Below, one piece after another: positions 41,897-50,523 of a DNA stretch of 64,000 nucleotides. The notes under the pieces were generated by a model. It was not told the DNA's origin and did no database searches. It saw only the letters and a program-made list of their open reading frames with translations. The stretch comes from Halobacterium wangiae (lineage in GTDB: Archaea; Halobacteriota; Halobacteria; Halobacteriales; Halobacteriaceae): NCBI RefSeq assembly GCF_021249345.1, contig NZ_CP089588.1:1984001-2048000 (forward strand), in the 5' to 3' direction. Position numbers and translations under genes: made by a program. The number at the start of each line of letters is the position of its first letter. Position 1 is the stretch's first letter.

Positions 41897-41924
41897 GTGT
41901 TGTCCGCGGGCGTTGCGTGGTTCA

Positions 41925-41951
41925 ATCCCCGAGGCGCGTAGCCTCGGGGAT
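41925..41951 (-). repeat. 11-bp perfect hairpin in the L15e leader region
   Basis: Arms ATCCCCGAGGC and GCCTCGGGGAT enclose a 5-nt loop (41936-41940), 28 nt upstream of the L15e start. Just upstream on the transcript is a perfect tandem 10-mer, GGAGCCCGCT (41976-41985 and 41986-41995), and a short hairpin. It could be an autoregulatory leader for L15e, a processing site, or a leftover end of a small mobile element such as the hairpin ends of IS200/IS605-type elements. Confidence 0.5.
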
Positions 41952-42046
41952 CACATCCCGTCCCGACTGTGGTCAGGAGCCCGCTGGAGCCCGCTCGCCA
42001 GCGAGTTACCGTCCGTTCGAAGTGGCCGGGGTTAAGAACTTCGGAA

Positions 42047-43045
42047 CTACTCGACGTCGAAGGTGAGCTCCGCGCGCTCGAACCGGACCCCCGGGCCGTC
42101 GTACGTCTCGACGAGCGTCGCCCCGTCGAAGTCCTCCGGCACGGAGAACACGACGGCCGCACTGGACGTCTCCCCGGGCGCGATCCGCGTCGGCAGTAGT
42201 TTGGCCTTGAACGCGTTGGTCGTGTTCTGGAACGTCTGGGGCGCCCGGTTCCTGCCGTCGACGTGCAACACGAAGTTCCCTGGTCGCAGCGTCGTGATCT
42301 CGTCGCCAGCCGTCGCGTTGAACTGGACGACGACGAACGTCTCGTTCGGCCGCGCGCTGTAGTTCCCGACGGTGTCCTGGACGCGGGCGTCCCACTGCAC
42401 CGTCGTCACGTTCGCCGTGCCGTTGGCCGTCGCGTTCCCCGAGTTCGCCAGCGACATTGCCGTGAACGGCGGGCCGGCGTCCGCCGCGCCACCGCCGCCC
42501 CCGCCGCCGACGAACGGGACGAAGCCGAGCAGCGTCGGCCCGGCGAACACCGCCGCGAGTACGACGACGACGGCGGCCGCGATGGGGACCACCGGAACCC
42601 CGCTCGGCAACCCGCTGGGCACCGGGAACGGGAGGCTGTCGAACAGCGACCCGCCACCGCCACCCCCGCCCGTGAACTTGCCGACGAGTTCCTCGACGCC
42701 CTCGTCGCGGACGGCCGAGGCCAGTTCGTTCGGGTCCAGCAGGTGGACGTTCCCGGCGTCGGCGGCGCTGCGCGCGCCGGTCGTGAAGCGTCCGCGGGTC
42801 GCCATCACGCGCACGTCCACTCCTTTCTTGTCGCAGAACGCCGCGAAGTCCTCGACCTCCGAGGCACCGATCTCCGTCTCGGCGCTCGGCCGCACGCCGA
42901 TGAGCCCGCGGCTACCACTGTCCTTGTCGCCGGCGACGAGGTACGTGCCGTCGTTGTTGGCGGTAACCGACGTGTTCCACCCCTTCTCCGCCCAGAACGC
43001 GGCGAGGAACTTGGGGAACGCCGGTTCGTCCATCTCTTCGAACAT
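42047..43045 (-). CDS. Membrane protein: Mrr-like N-domain, single span, DUF4352-like outer domain
   Basis: 332 residues from ATG 43045 (MFEEMDEPAFPKFLAAFWAE). Residues 1-125 resemble the restriction-endonuclease/Mrr fold (VEDFAAFCDKKGVDVRVMAT, GRFTTGARSAADAGNVHLLD). The expected (Q/E)xK catalytic strand reads GLIGVRPS, so nuclease activity is doubtful. A poly-Gly linker, one membrane span (PVVPIAAAVVVVLAAVFAG), a second poly-Gly linker and an outer Ig-like domain with several N-glycosylation sequons follow. The DUF4352-like strands are TFVVVQFNATAGDE and GETSSAAVVFSVPEDFDG. A cytoplasmic dead-nuclease sensor joined to an extracellular domain is the plain reading. Confidence 0.88.
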   Translation of the reverse strand: MFEEMDEPAFPKFLAAFWAEKGWNTSVTANNDGTYLVAGDKDSGSRGLIGVRPSAETEIGASEVEDFAAFCDKKGVDVRVMATRGRFTTGARSAADAGNVHLLDPNELASAVRDEGVEELVGKFTGGGGGGGSLFDSLPFPVPSGLPSGVPVVPIAAAVVVVLAAVFAGPTLLGFVPFVGGGGGGGAADAGPPFTAMSLANSGNATANGTANVTTVQWDARVQDTVGNYSARPNETFVVVQFNATAGDEITTLRPGNFVLHVDGRNRAPQTFQNTTNAFKAKLLPTRIAPGETSSAAVVFSVPEDFDGATLVETYDGPGVRFERAELTFDVE

Positions 43046-43139
43046 CACCACCCCCTCCGTCCCGGCCGACTGATTGTGCCCGTCATACAGACTGAATTAA
43101 CACCTGTATCAGCACCCCGCCACCCCATAAACGGTCGGG

Positions 43140-44801
43140 TCACCGTCGCCCCGCGAGCAGTGCCGCCGCAGCCAGCGCCACGACCGCCGTGAGCGGCGAT
43201 AGCGGCACGAACCCACCCGACGACCCGCTGCCGTCGCCCGCGTCGGGGTCCGGGGTCAGCGGGTCGCTCTCGTCGACGTCGAGGTTCGACGTCGTCTCGG
43301 TCCGGTTCGCCGCGGTCGTCGTCTGGTCGTCGGTCGAATCGTCGGGGTCGGGGAGCACCGTCGCGTTGTCCGCGACGGGCGCTCCGTCGAACTCGTACGG
43401 CGTGTCACTGGCGTCGAGCGAGCCGTTGCGGTTCCTGTCCGCGACGACCGTCGCCGTCACCACCGTCGCGTTCTCCAGGGAGTCGTTTAGCGGGACGCGG
43501 ACCGACTCGTAGGAACCCGACGAGACGTACTCCGTAGCGCCGATGGTCGTGTTGTTCGCCGTGAGGCGGACGAACCCGCCGTGGGAGACGGTCACGTTCT
43601 GAGCGGCCACCGTGCCGTTGTCGACCTGCTGGGACTCGAAGGTCACCGTCGCCTCCGCCGTCGTCAACTCGACGGTCTGCTCGCTCAGATCCCGGTACTC
43701 GCGCACCCACAGCGGGAACGACGTCGGTGGCGTCGCCGCCGAGAAGTCGAAGTTCGCGGTGAACGTGCCGTTCTCCGAGACGTCGACGACGTTCTTCCAG
43801 AGGTAGGAGTTCGGCGTCTCCTGGAGCGCGCGGACGTCGAGGGTCGTGGTCGGCGCGACGTTCGTCTGTCCGTCCACCCGCATCGTCGCGTCGTCCCACG
43901 GGGTGAGCGTGAACGACGGCTCCGCGGTCAGCGTCATCGTGGGCTCGACCACTCTCGTCCGTCGCTCGACGAGTCGCTCGTCCTCCTCGACGAGGTTGCT
44001 GTGCTCCTCGAGTGTGAGCCGGAACTCGTAGGTGTTGTTCGAACTGCGGTGACGTTCGACCTGGTCGGTGTCCCACAGCACCAGGAACCGGTCGTGGTCC
44101 TCGACCTGGGAGACGACCCGGAGGTCGCCGCCCGAGAACTCGTCGGCGACCGTGTTCGTCTCGGGGTCGAGTTCGACAATCTCCGCGGTCAGCTCGTCCG
44201 CGAGGCTCCCGTCGTCCTCGACTGCCCACCCCAGTCCACTCTCGTTGACGACGAACGCCGCGTAGTCGCCGTGGGCGACGTTCTCTCGCAGCGAGACGCG
44301 GCCGTGGACGTCGCCCGCGCTCGCCTCCTCGAAGTCGACGTCCGCGGGGAGGACGCCCGACGTCCCGACGGTCTCGCCGCGGGGCGTCACCTCGAGGTTG
44401 CCGACAGCCTGCGTGACGCCGTCGATGGTGACCTCCAGCTGGTACTTGCCGGGTTCGATGGCGTCCTCGAGCGGCCGCGACACCAGGGTCGCGCCGTTCA
44501 CCGAGAGGAAGTCGTCGGGGTTGCTCGACGTGGTGCGGTACGTGTCGAACTCGACGGTGTCGGTGCCCGACCCGCCCAGGGGGACGACGACCTCGAAGCC
44601 GTCGGTCTCACCGCCGATGGTGAGGTTGGCCGCCGCGGAGTGGCTGACCTTGATCGACGCGGTCTCCCCGCGCTCGACCGTGACGTAGCCCTCACCGAAC
44701 GACGCAGACTCGTCGGTCGCCGTGGCCGTCGTGGGGACGACGGCGACTCCGGACGCGACGACGAGCAGCGCGACGACGACGGCGGTGGCGGTACGTGTCA
44801 T
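43140..44801 (-). CDS. Secreted, C-terminally anchored surface glycoprotein (BGTF-like)
   Basis: 553 residues. A Sec signal peptide (MTRTATAVVVALLVVASGVA) is followed by beta-rich domains such as VTVERGETASIKVSHSAAA, GKYQLEVTIDG and DHDRFLVLWDTDQVERHR. It contains repeated NxT/S glycosylation sites, a Thr/Asp-rich stalk, and a C-terminal GGFVPLSPLTAVVALAAAAL helix ending LLAGRR. The terminus looks like an archaeosortase PGF-CTERM signal but has GGF rather than PGF. It probably belongs to haloarchaeal BGTF-type surface proteins. It is divergent from the cobamide operon. Confidence 0.9.
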   Translation of the reverse strand: MTRTATAVVVALLVVASGVAVVPTTATATDESASFGEGYVTVERGETASIKVSHSAAANLTIGGETDGFEVVVPLGGSGTDTVEFDTYRTTSSNPDDFLSVNGATLVSRPLEDAIEPGKYQLEVTIDGVTQAVGNLEVTPRGETVGTSGVLPADVDFEEASAGDVHGRVSLRENVAHGDYAAFVVNESGLGWAVEDDGSLADELTAEIVELDPETNTVADEFSGGDLRVVSQVEDHDRFLVLWDTDQVERHRSSNNTYEFRLTLEEHSNLVEEDERLVERRTRVVEPTMTLTAEPSFTLTPWDDATMRVDGQTNVAPTTTLDVRALQETPNSYLWKNVVDVSENGTFTANFDFSAATPPTSFPLWVREYRDLSEQTVELTTAEATVTFESQQVDNGTVAAQNVTVSHGGFVRLTANNTTIGATEYVSSGSYESVRVPLNDSLENATVVTATVVADRNRNGSLDASDTPYEFDGAPVADNATVLPDPDDSTDDQTTTAANRTETTSNLDVDESDPLTPDPDAGDGSGSSGGFVPLSPLTAVVALAAAALLAGRR

Positions 44802-44948
44802 GTGGCGTCGGTTCGTTCACCAATCGTTTCCCACGTGACTGTATAAATAGTCGTGGGTCCGTCGCGTCGCGCGAAACGAACCGGGGGTACGTCGCCACTC
44901 GCGGGCGAACCGTACGGCTAATCCGGGGGTCACTCGTAGCCGCTCACG

Positions 44949-45962
44949 ATGGAAGCGACGCCGCAGACGCTGTTCGTCCTCGTCGCCGGGTCGACCCGGA
45001 CGGCGAGCATCGACGGCATCAGCGCCGCCGGAGCCGACCCGGCGCTGATGGCGCACACGCCGAGCGCGGACGCCGAGATCCTGACCTACGGCCGGCCGGT
45101 CCGCGCGCCGGTCGTTCCCGTCAGCCCCACGGGCTGCCCGACGCCGGCGGTCGTCACGCGTGCCGTCCGCGAACGCGTCGGCTTCGACGTCGTGGTCGTG
45201 GACGGCGGGCTCTCGGAACCGGTCGGCGCGCCGACCGTGGACGCGGGTGCGTCGCCCGGACGCGACGTCCGGAGTGAGGTGGCCGTCCCCGACGCCGAGG
45301 ACGCGTTCTCGAGCGCTCGACGGCTTGGGCGGGACCTGCCAGCCGACCGCCTCGTCGTCGCCGAGACGATACCGGGCGGCACGACGACGGCGATGGGCGT
45401 GCTCGCCGCGCTGGGCGAGCGCCGCGCGGTCTCCTCCTCGCTGCCGGAGAACCCGGTGGCACAGAAGCGAGCGGTCGTCGAAGACGGGTTGGCAGCGAGC
45501 GGCCTCGCGGCTGGCGACCTCGCCGGCTGCCCGGTCGAGGCAGTCCGCCAGATGGGCGACCCCGTCCTCGGCGTGGTCGCGGGCATAGCGGCGGGCGCAC
45601 TCGACGCCGGGACGGAGACGCTCCTCGCGGGCGGGACGCAGCTGGCCGCCGCCGGCGCACTGGTCCGTCACAGCGGCCGCGACGCCCCGCTCGCGCTGGC
45701 CACGACGTCGTTCGTCGCCGCCGACGACTCCGCCGCCGTGCGCGGAATCGCCGCGGACAACGACCTCGACGTCACGGTCACCGACCCCGGCTTCGAGGCG
45801 CGCGCCGACCACCCCGCGATGGCCGCCTACCTCGCCGGGGAAGCCAAGGAGGGCGTCGGGATGGGTGGCGCGCTCGCGTTGGCGGCGGAGGCCGGCGCCG
45901 ACGGTGACGCGGTCCGTGAGTCTGTCGTCGACGTCTACGACCGCGTGACCGCTGCGGAGTGA
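44949..45962 (+). CDS. cobT: CobT-like nicotinate-nucleotide:base phosphoribosyltransferase family protein
   Basis: 337 residues. The archaeal CobT-like family (TIGR00303 type) is recognised by [56 protein letters not shown] and the glycine-rich [15 protein letters not shown] end with a conserved acidic region. It should activate the lower-ligand base for cobamide assembly. It starts the cobamide operon; the next gene begins 48 bp later. Confidence 0.9.
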   Translation: MEATPQTLFVLVAGSTRTASIDGISAAGADPALMAHTPSADAEILTYGRPVRAPVVPVSPTGCPTPAVVTRAVRERVGFDVVVVDGGLSEPVGAPTVDAGASPGRDVRSEVAVPDAEDAFSSARRLGRDLPADRLVVAETIPGGTTTAMGVLAALGERRAVSSSLPENPVAQKRAVVEDGLAASGLAAGDLAGCPVEAVRQMGDPVLGVVAGIAAGALDAGTETLLAGGTQLAAAGALVRHSGRDAPLALATTSFVAADDSAAVRGIAADNDLDVTVTDPGFEARADHPAMAAYLAGEAKEGVGMGGALALAAEAGADGDAVRESVVDVYDRVTAAE

Positions 45963-46010
45963 CGCAGTCGGACCGGAGGGTTCGATAGCCTCGCCGACGG
46001 AGGTCGACCC

Positions 46011-46658
46011 ATGAGCGACGACGCCGACCCCGCGATCGGTCCACAGCCCATCGAAGCCGCCGTGCCCGAGGCGTTCGGACTAGTGCAGGTGTGGTGGGGC
46101 GACGGGAAGGGGAAGACGACGGCCGCGATGGGGATGGGGCTCCGGGCGGCCGGCCACGGCTACCGCGTCCACATGCTCCAGTTCATGAAGGGCGGCACCG
46201 CGAGCGTCGAGGATGTCCGCGGCGAGTACAACGCCATCGCGGCGCTCCCGGGGTTCACCTACGAGAACTCCGGGCACTACGGCTGGCACGGCTTCCTCGA
46301 CGAATCCGCCGACGAGGAACACGAGGCACGCGCGAGGGGCGGCCTCGCCCGCGCCCGCGAACTCCTCGACGCGTCCCGCGACGTGGACGGCCCTCTCCCC
46401 CTCGAGGGTCCCGCAGACGACGGCGTCCACCTGCTCGTCCTCGACGAGATCCTGTACGCCGCGAACCGCGACCTCGTCGACCCCGCGGACGTCGTCGACC
46501 TCGCCGAGCGCAAGCCCCCGAACCTCGAACTCGTGCTCACGGGCGGCCACGAGGAACCCGCCTACCTCCTCGACAGCGCGGACCTCGTGACCGAGGTGCG
46601 GAAACAGAAACACCCCATCGAGGCGGGGCAGGGCGCGCGGAAGGGCACGGAGTTCTGA
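46011..46658 (+). CDS. cobA: Cob(I)yrinic acid a,c-diamide adenosyltransferase
   Basis: 215 residues, BtuR/CobO/CobA type. It attaches the 5'-deoxyadenosyl group of ATP to cobalt. The P-loop is WWGDGKGKTTAAMG, with HMLQFMKGG, LLVLDEILYAANRDLVD (Walker B) and ELVLTGGHEEPAYLLD. It lies second in the cobamide operon. Adenosylation before nucleotide-loop assembly matches the CbiZ-dependent salvage route encoded downstream. Confidence 0.96.
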   Translation: MSDDADPAIGPQPIEAAVPEAFGLVQVWWGDGKGKTTAAMGMGLRAAGHGYRVHMLQFMKGGTASVEDVRGEYNAIAALPGFTYENSGHYGWHGFLDESADEEHEARARGGLARARELLDASRDVDGPLPLEGPADDGVHLLVLDEILYAANRDLVDPADVVDLAERKPPNLELVLTGGHEEPAYLLDSADLVTEVRKQKHPIEAGQGARKGTEF

Positions 46659-46694
46659 GCGGGGCGACCGAGTAGTTCAAGTTCACTTGCAGTA

Positions 46695-47333
46695 ATGCAA
46701 CGGACAGTGACGACATCGTTCGACCTGTTCGGGACGCTCGTGTCGGCCGACCGGCCGGCCGACCCGGCGACGGCGGTCGCGGACGCCCTCCGCGAGCGCG
46801 ACGTCAGCGTCCCCGCGGACTGGGCGACCGCCTACCGCGAGCCACAGACAGACGTGCCGGCGGGCGCCGAGCGCTCGCTCGCTTCACACGTCGCCGCCGT
46901 CCTCGACAGCCGGGGAGTCGACGCTCCCGGTTCAGTGGTCGAAGCAGCGACGCTGGCCGCCTTCGACCGCCCCGTCGCGGTCCGTGACGGCGCGCGCGAC
47001 GCCGTCGACGCGGCCAGCAGTACCGGCCCCGTCGCCGTCCTCTCGAACTGTAGCGTGCCGGGACTCGTCGAGCGGACGCTCGACCGGACGGACCTCGCCG
47101 ACAAGCTGGACGCCGTCGTGACGAGCGTGGACTGTGGCTGGCGGAAGCCCGACCCGCGGGCGTTCGAAGCCGTCGCGGACGCACTCGGCGTTCCGACGGG
47201 CGAACTCGTCCACGTCGGCGACGACCGGGAAGCGGACGGCGGCGTCGAAGCGGTCGGCGGTCGTGCGCTCCTGCTCGACGACGTCGACCTGACCGAGATA
47301 GCCGACCGACTGGAGGCGGGAGCGTGGGACTGA
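46695..47333 (+). CDS. HAD family hydrolase in the cobamide operon
   Basis: 212 residues. Motif I is SFDLFGTLVSAD (nucleophile Asp in a DxFGTL context), motif II VAVLSNCSVPG, motif III Lys near CGWRKPDPRAFE and motif IV VHVGDDREADGGVEA. Its last bases overlap the GTG start of cbiB (47324-47333), so it is translationally coupled to cobamide genes. It may be the phosphatase that dephosphorylates alpha-ribazole-5'-phosphate or a cobamide phosphate, a step with non-homologous enzymes in different lineages; this is inference. Confidence 0.92.
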   Translation: MQRTVTTSFDLFGTLVSADRPADPATAVADALRERDVSVPADWATAYREPQTDVPAGAERSLASHVAAVLDSRGVDAPGSVVEAATLAAFDRPVAVRDGARDAVDAASSTGPVAVLSNCSVPGLVERTLDRTDLADKLDAVVTSVDCGWRKPDPRAFEAVADALGVPTGELVHVGDDREADGGVEAVGGRALLLDDVDLTEIADRLEAGAWD

Positions 47334-48229
47334 CGGCCGCCGCGGCTATCGCGCTCGCGGTCGTCCTCGACGCCGCCGTCGGCGAGCCGCCGACGCGCGT
47401 CCACCCGGTCGCCTGGTTCGGCAACCTGGTCGCGCCGTTCGACCGCGAGTGGGCTCACCCGCTGGTCGTCGGCGCTAGTGTCGCGTTCCTCCTCCCGCTC
47501 GTGGCGGCAGTGGCGGTCGGCGGACTGGTCGCGCTCGCGGGCAGCGTTGCCCCCGAACTCGCCGCCGGGGTCGCCGGTCTCGCACTGTTCGTGTCGTCGA
47601 GCCGCCGGATGCTACTGGGGGAGGCGCGCGCCGTCGTCGGGCAGACGGAGACGGACCTCGACGCCGCCCGAGAGCGCCTGCGGTCGCTCGCCGGCCGCGA
47701 CGCCGCCGAGCTCTCCCCGGGGCAAGTGCGGAGCGCGGCGGTCGAGAGCGCCGCGGAGAATCTCGCCGACGGCCTGATCGCGCCGCTGCTCGCGTTCGCT
47801 CTCGGTGCGCTCGTCTCGCTCTCCGTGGCCGCCGCCGCAGCGACGTGGGTGAAGGGCGTGAACACGCTCGACTCGATGCTGGGCTACCGCGAGAAGCGCG
47901 TCGGCACTCCCAGCGCCCGTCTCGACGACGCCGTGATGTGGCTGCCCGCGCGCCTGAGCGCACTGCTGCTCGCAGCGAGTGCACTCGACCCGGCGGCCGT
48001 CCGCTGCGCTCGCTCGCACGCCGACGCCCCGCCGTCCCCCAACTCCGGGTGGCCGATGGCGACGCTCGCGGCCGTGCTCGGCGTCCACCTACAGAAGCCC
48101 GGCGTCTACGACCTCCCGCTCGGAGACGCGTTCCCGACCGTCGAGGAGAGCCGGCGAGGCGTCCGCGTCGTCGGAACTGCGGGCCTGCTCGCGACCGTGC
48201 TCGCGGCGGGGGTGGTCGCGTGGTCCTGA
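47324..48229 (+). CDS. cbiB: Adenosylcobinamide-phosphate synthase CbiB
   Basis: 301-residue membrane protein from GTG 47324, overlapping the HAD stop by 10 nt. Family motifs are LDAAVGEPPTRVHPVAWFG, RSAAVESAAENLADG, WVKGVNTLDSMLGYREKR, RLDDAVMWLPARLSA and NSGWPMATLAAVLGVHLQKP. It joins aminopropanol-phosphate (made by the CobD gene product downstream) to adenosylcobyric acid. Confidence 0.97.
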   Translation: MGLTAAAAIALAVVLDAAVGEPPTRVHPVAWFGNLVAPFDREWAHPLVVGASVAFLLPLVAAVAVGGLVALAGSVAPELAAGVAGLALFVSSSRRMLLGEARAVVGQTETDLDAARERLRSLAGRDAAELSPGQVRSAAVESAAENLADGLIAPLLAFALGALVSLSVAAAAATWVKGVNTLDSMLGYREKRVGTPSARLDDAVMWLPARLSALLLAASALDPAAVRCARSHADAPPSPNSGWPMATLAAVLGVHLQKPGVYDLPLGDAFPTVEESRRGVRVVGTAGLLATVLAAGVVAWS

Positions 48230-48975
48230 CCGCCCTCCGGGGCGCGCTCGGCTTCCTGACTCGTCTCCCGGTCGGCCACGGAGGGGAGTCGTGGCAGGCG
48301 TTCCGGGGGTCGCCGTGGGCGTTCCCACTCGCGGGCTACGCCGTCGGCGCGCTCCTCGCCGTCCCACTCCTCGCCCTGCGGACTCCGGCACCCGGCACGA
48401 CGGTGGCCTTCGCCTACGTCGCGTGGGTCGTCGCCGTCACCGGCATCAACCACCTCGACGGCGTCGCGGACGTCGGTGACGCCGCCGTCGTCCACGGCGA
48501 CAGAGCGGACCGCCACGCAGTGCTGAAGGACTCGGCGGTCGGCGTCGGCGCCGCCGCCGCCATCGCGCTCGTGTTCCTCGGACTCGCGTTCGGCGCACTC
48601 GGCGTCGTCTCGTTCCCCCTCGAAATCGCCCTCGCTGTCGTCGTCGCCGCGGAGGTCGGTGCGAAACTCGGGATGGCCGCGGTCGCCTGTCTCGGAACGG
48701 CCACCCACGAGGGGCTGGGCTCGCAGTTCACCGAGCGCGCGAGCGAGGCCGACCTCCTCCCCGCCGCCGTCGTCGCGGTCCCCGCCGTCGCGCTCTCGTG
48801 GCCGTCGCCGGTCGCCAGTGGGGCGCTCGCCGGCGCCGTCGCGGTGAGTCTGCTCGCGCTCTGGTGGGTCCGCCGCCTCCTCGGGGGCGTGAGCGGGGAC
48901 GCGTTCGGCCTCGTCAACGAGGTCGGTCGCGTCGCCGGCCTCCACGCGGGGGTGATCGTGTGGACGCTCTCCTGA
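48220..48975 (+). CDS. cobS: Adenosylcobinamide-GDP ribazoletransferase CobS
   Basis: 251-residue membrane enzyme starting at GTG 48220, inside the end of cbiB (10-nt overlap). Landmarks are ALGFLTRLPVG, the metal-binding GINHLDGVADVGDAAVVHGDRADRHAVLKDS region, and GDAFGLVNEVGRVAGLHAG. It joins adenosylcobinamide-GDP (from CobY) to alpha-ribazole to give the cobamide. In this operon it is followed by cobY with 16 nt of overlap. Confidence 0.96.
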   Translation: MVLTALRGALGFLTRLPVGHGGESWQAFRGSPWAFPLAGYAVGALLAVPLLALRTPAPGTTVAFAYVAWVVAVTGINHLDGVADVGDAAVVHGDRADRHAVLKDSAVGVGAAAAIALVFLGLAFGALGVVSFPLEIALAVVVAAEVGAKLGMAAVACLGTATHEGLGSQFTERASEADLLPAAVVAVPAVALSWPSPVASGALAGAVAVSLLALWWVRRLLGGVSGDAFGLVNEVGRVAGLHAGVIVWTLS

Positions 48976-49523
48976 TGTGCGGCGGGCGGGGCACCCGCCT
49001 CGACGCCGGCGTCGAGAAGCCGCTGTTCGACGTCGGCGGCCGGCCGATGGTCGACCGGGTGCGCGACGCGCTCGACGCGAGCCGCGTCGACACCACCTAC
49101 GCTGTCGTCTCCCCGCACGCGCCCGCGACCCGGGACCACGTCGCCGCCGACCTGCCGGTCGTCGAGACGCCCGGCGAGGGCTACGTCGCGGACCTCTCCA
49201 GCGCGCTCGAACGCGTCGAGACGCCGGTGCTCACCGTCGCAGCGGACCTCCCGCTGCTGGAGGGCGACGTGGTGGACGCGGTTCTGGACCACGCCGACGG
49301 GTCGACGAGCGTCCGCGTCCCCCGGGCGCTGAAGGAGGCCCTCGGCGCGAGTTGTAACGGCGACGCCGCGTGGGTACCGACCGGGCTAAACGTCGTCGGC
49401 GACGACGAGGACAGCGTGTACCGGAGCTACGACGCTCGCCTCGCGGTCAACGTGAACCGGCGTGCGGACGCCGAACTCGCCGAGCGACTGCTCGCCGCGT
49501 GGGAGGTGAGCGATGGACCCTGA
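48960..49523 (+). CDS. cobY: GTP:adenosylcobinamide-phosphate guanylyltransferase CobY
   Basis: 187 residues from GTG 48960. The later ATG (48975) would cut into the nucleotidyltransferase signature LLMCGGRGTRL, which must follow an N-terminal beta strand. Further motifs are EKPLFDVGGRPMVDRV and TVAADLPLLEGDVVDAVL (metal Asp), with TGLNVVGDDEDS near the end. This is the archaeal non-homologous replacement of bacterial CobU, lacking kinase activity. It overlaps cobS upstream by 16 nt and cobD downstream by 11 nt. Confidence 0.95.
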   Translation: MDALLMCGGRGTRLDAGVEKPLFDVGGRPMVDRVRDALDASRVDTTYAVVSPHAPATRDHVAADLPVVETPGEGYVADLSSALERVETPVLTVAADLPLLEGDVVDAVLDHADGSTSVRVPRALKEALGASCNGDAAWVPTGLNVVGDDEDSVYRSYDARLAVNVNRRADAELAERLLAAWEVSDGP

Positions 49524-50523
49524 CTCGGTCCGGGACGCAGACCGGGTCCCCCACGGTGGCAGCGACGACCCGGACGTCCTGGACTTCAGCGCGAACGTCA
49601 ACCCCCGCGTTCCGGACGGCGTGCGCGAGGTGTACGACGCGGCGCTCGACGACGCGACGCGTTACCCGAACGACGCCTACCCGGACTACCGCGCGGCCGC
49701 AGCAGAGTACGTCGACTGTGCCCCCGAGCAGGTGGTGCCGACCCCGGGCGGTCTCGCTGGCATCCGCCTCGCAGTCGGGACGCGCGTCGGACCCGGCGAC
49801 AGCGTCCTCCTCCCCTACCCGAGTTTCGGGGAGTACGCCCGCGAGGTCCAACTCCAGGGCGCCGACCCGGTGTTCGTCCCGCACGACGAACTGCTCGACG
49901 CCGACCCCTGGGACCACGCGGTGGCCGTCGTCTGCAACCCGAACAACCCGACCGGCGACGCCTGCGACCCCGGCGCCCTCCGCGAATTCGCCGCGCGCTG
50001 CCGGGACGCCGACACGGAACTGCTCGCGGACGAGGCGTTCCTCGGATTCACCGACCACCCCTCGATCGCTGGCACCGAGGGCGTCGTCGTCGCGCGCTCG
50101 CTCACCAAACTGTTCGGCCTCCCGGGCCTCCGCGCGGGGTTCCTCGTCGCCACCGGCGACCGACTGGGCGACCTCCAGACCGCGAGACGAGCGTGGAACC
50201 TCGGCACGCCCGCCGCCGCGGTCGGCGCGCACTCGATGACTGACGACTCGTTCGTCGAATCGACCCGCGAGCGCGTCGCCAGCGAACGAGCACGCATGCG
50301 TGAGGCTCTCGACGAGCGATTCGACGTCCACGAATCGGACGCGCCGTTCCTCCTGCTCGACGTCGGCGACCGGGACGTCGCCGAACTCGTCGACGCGGCC
50401 CGCGAGCGCGGCGTCGCCGTTCGCGACGCGACGACGTTCCGGGGGCTGGACGCTCACGTCCGCGTCGCGGTCCGCACGCCCGCGGAGAACGACGAGTTGC
50501 TGGCGGTGTTAGGGGATGTTTGA
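49513..50523 (+). CDS. cobD: Threonine-phosphate decarboxylase CobD (PLP-dependent)
   Basis: 336-residue class I aminotransferase-fold enzyme. It has LDFSANVNPRVP near the N-terminus, CNPNNPTGD, LLADEAFLGFTD and the PLP lysine K199 in SLTKLFGLPGLRAG. Histidinol-phosphate aminotransferase is the close homologue, but operon context and the SANVNP start support CobD, which makes aminopropanol phosphate for CbiB. It overlaps both neighbours (cobY by 11 nt, cbiZ by 8 nt). Confidence 0.94.
   Translation: MDPDSVRDADRVPHGGSDDPDVLDFSANVNPRVPDGVREVYDAALDDATRYPNDAYPDYRAAAAEYVDCAPEQVVPTPGGLAGIRLAVGTRVGPGDSVLLPYPSFGEYAREVQLQGADPVFVPHDELLDADPWDHAVAVVCNPNNPTGDACDPGALREFAARCRDADTELLADEAFLGFTDHPSIAGTEGVVVARSLTKLFGLPGLRAGFLVATGDRLGDLQTARRAWNLGTPAAAVGAHSMTDDSFVESTRERVASERARMREALDERFDVHESDAPFLLLDVGDRDVAELVDAARERGVAVRDATTFRGLDAHVRVAVRTPAENDELLAVLGDV

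Noticed and set aside
42460-42680. Clustered GC repeats that could look like a tandem-repeat array
   Set aside because: They are poly-Gly linker codons of the membrane protein gene, not a CRISPR or DNA repeat element.
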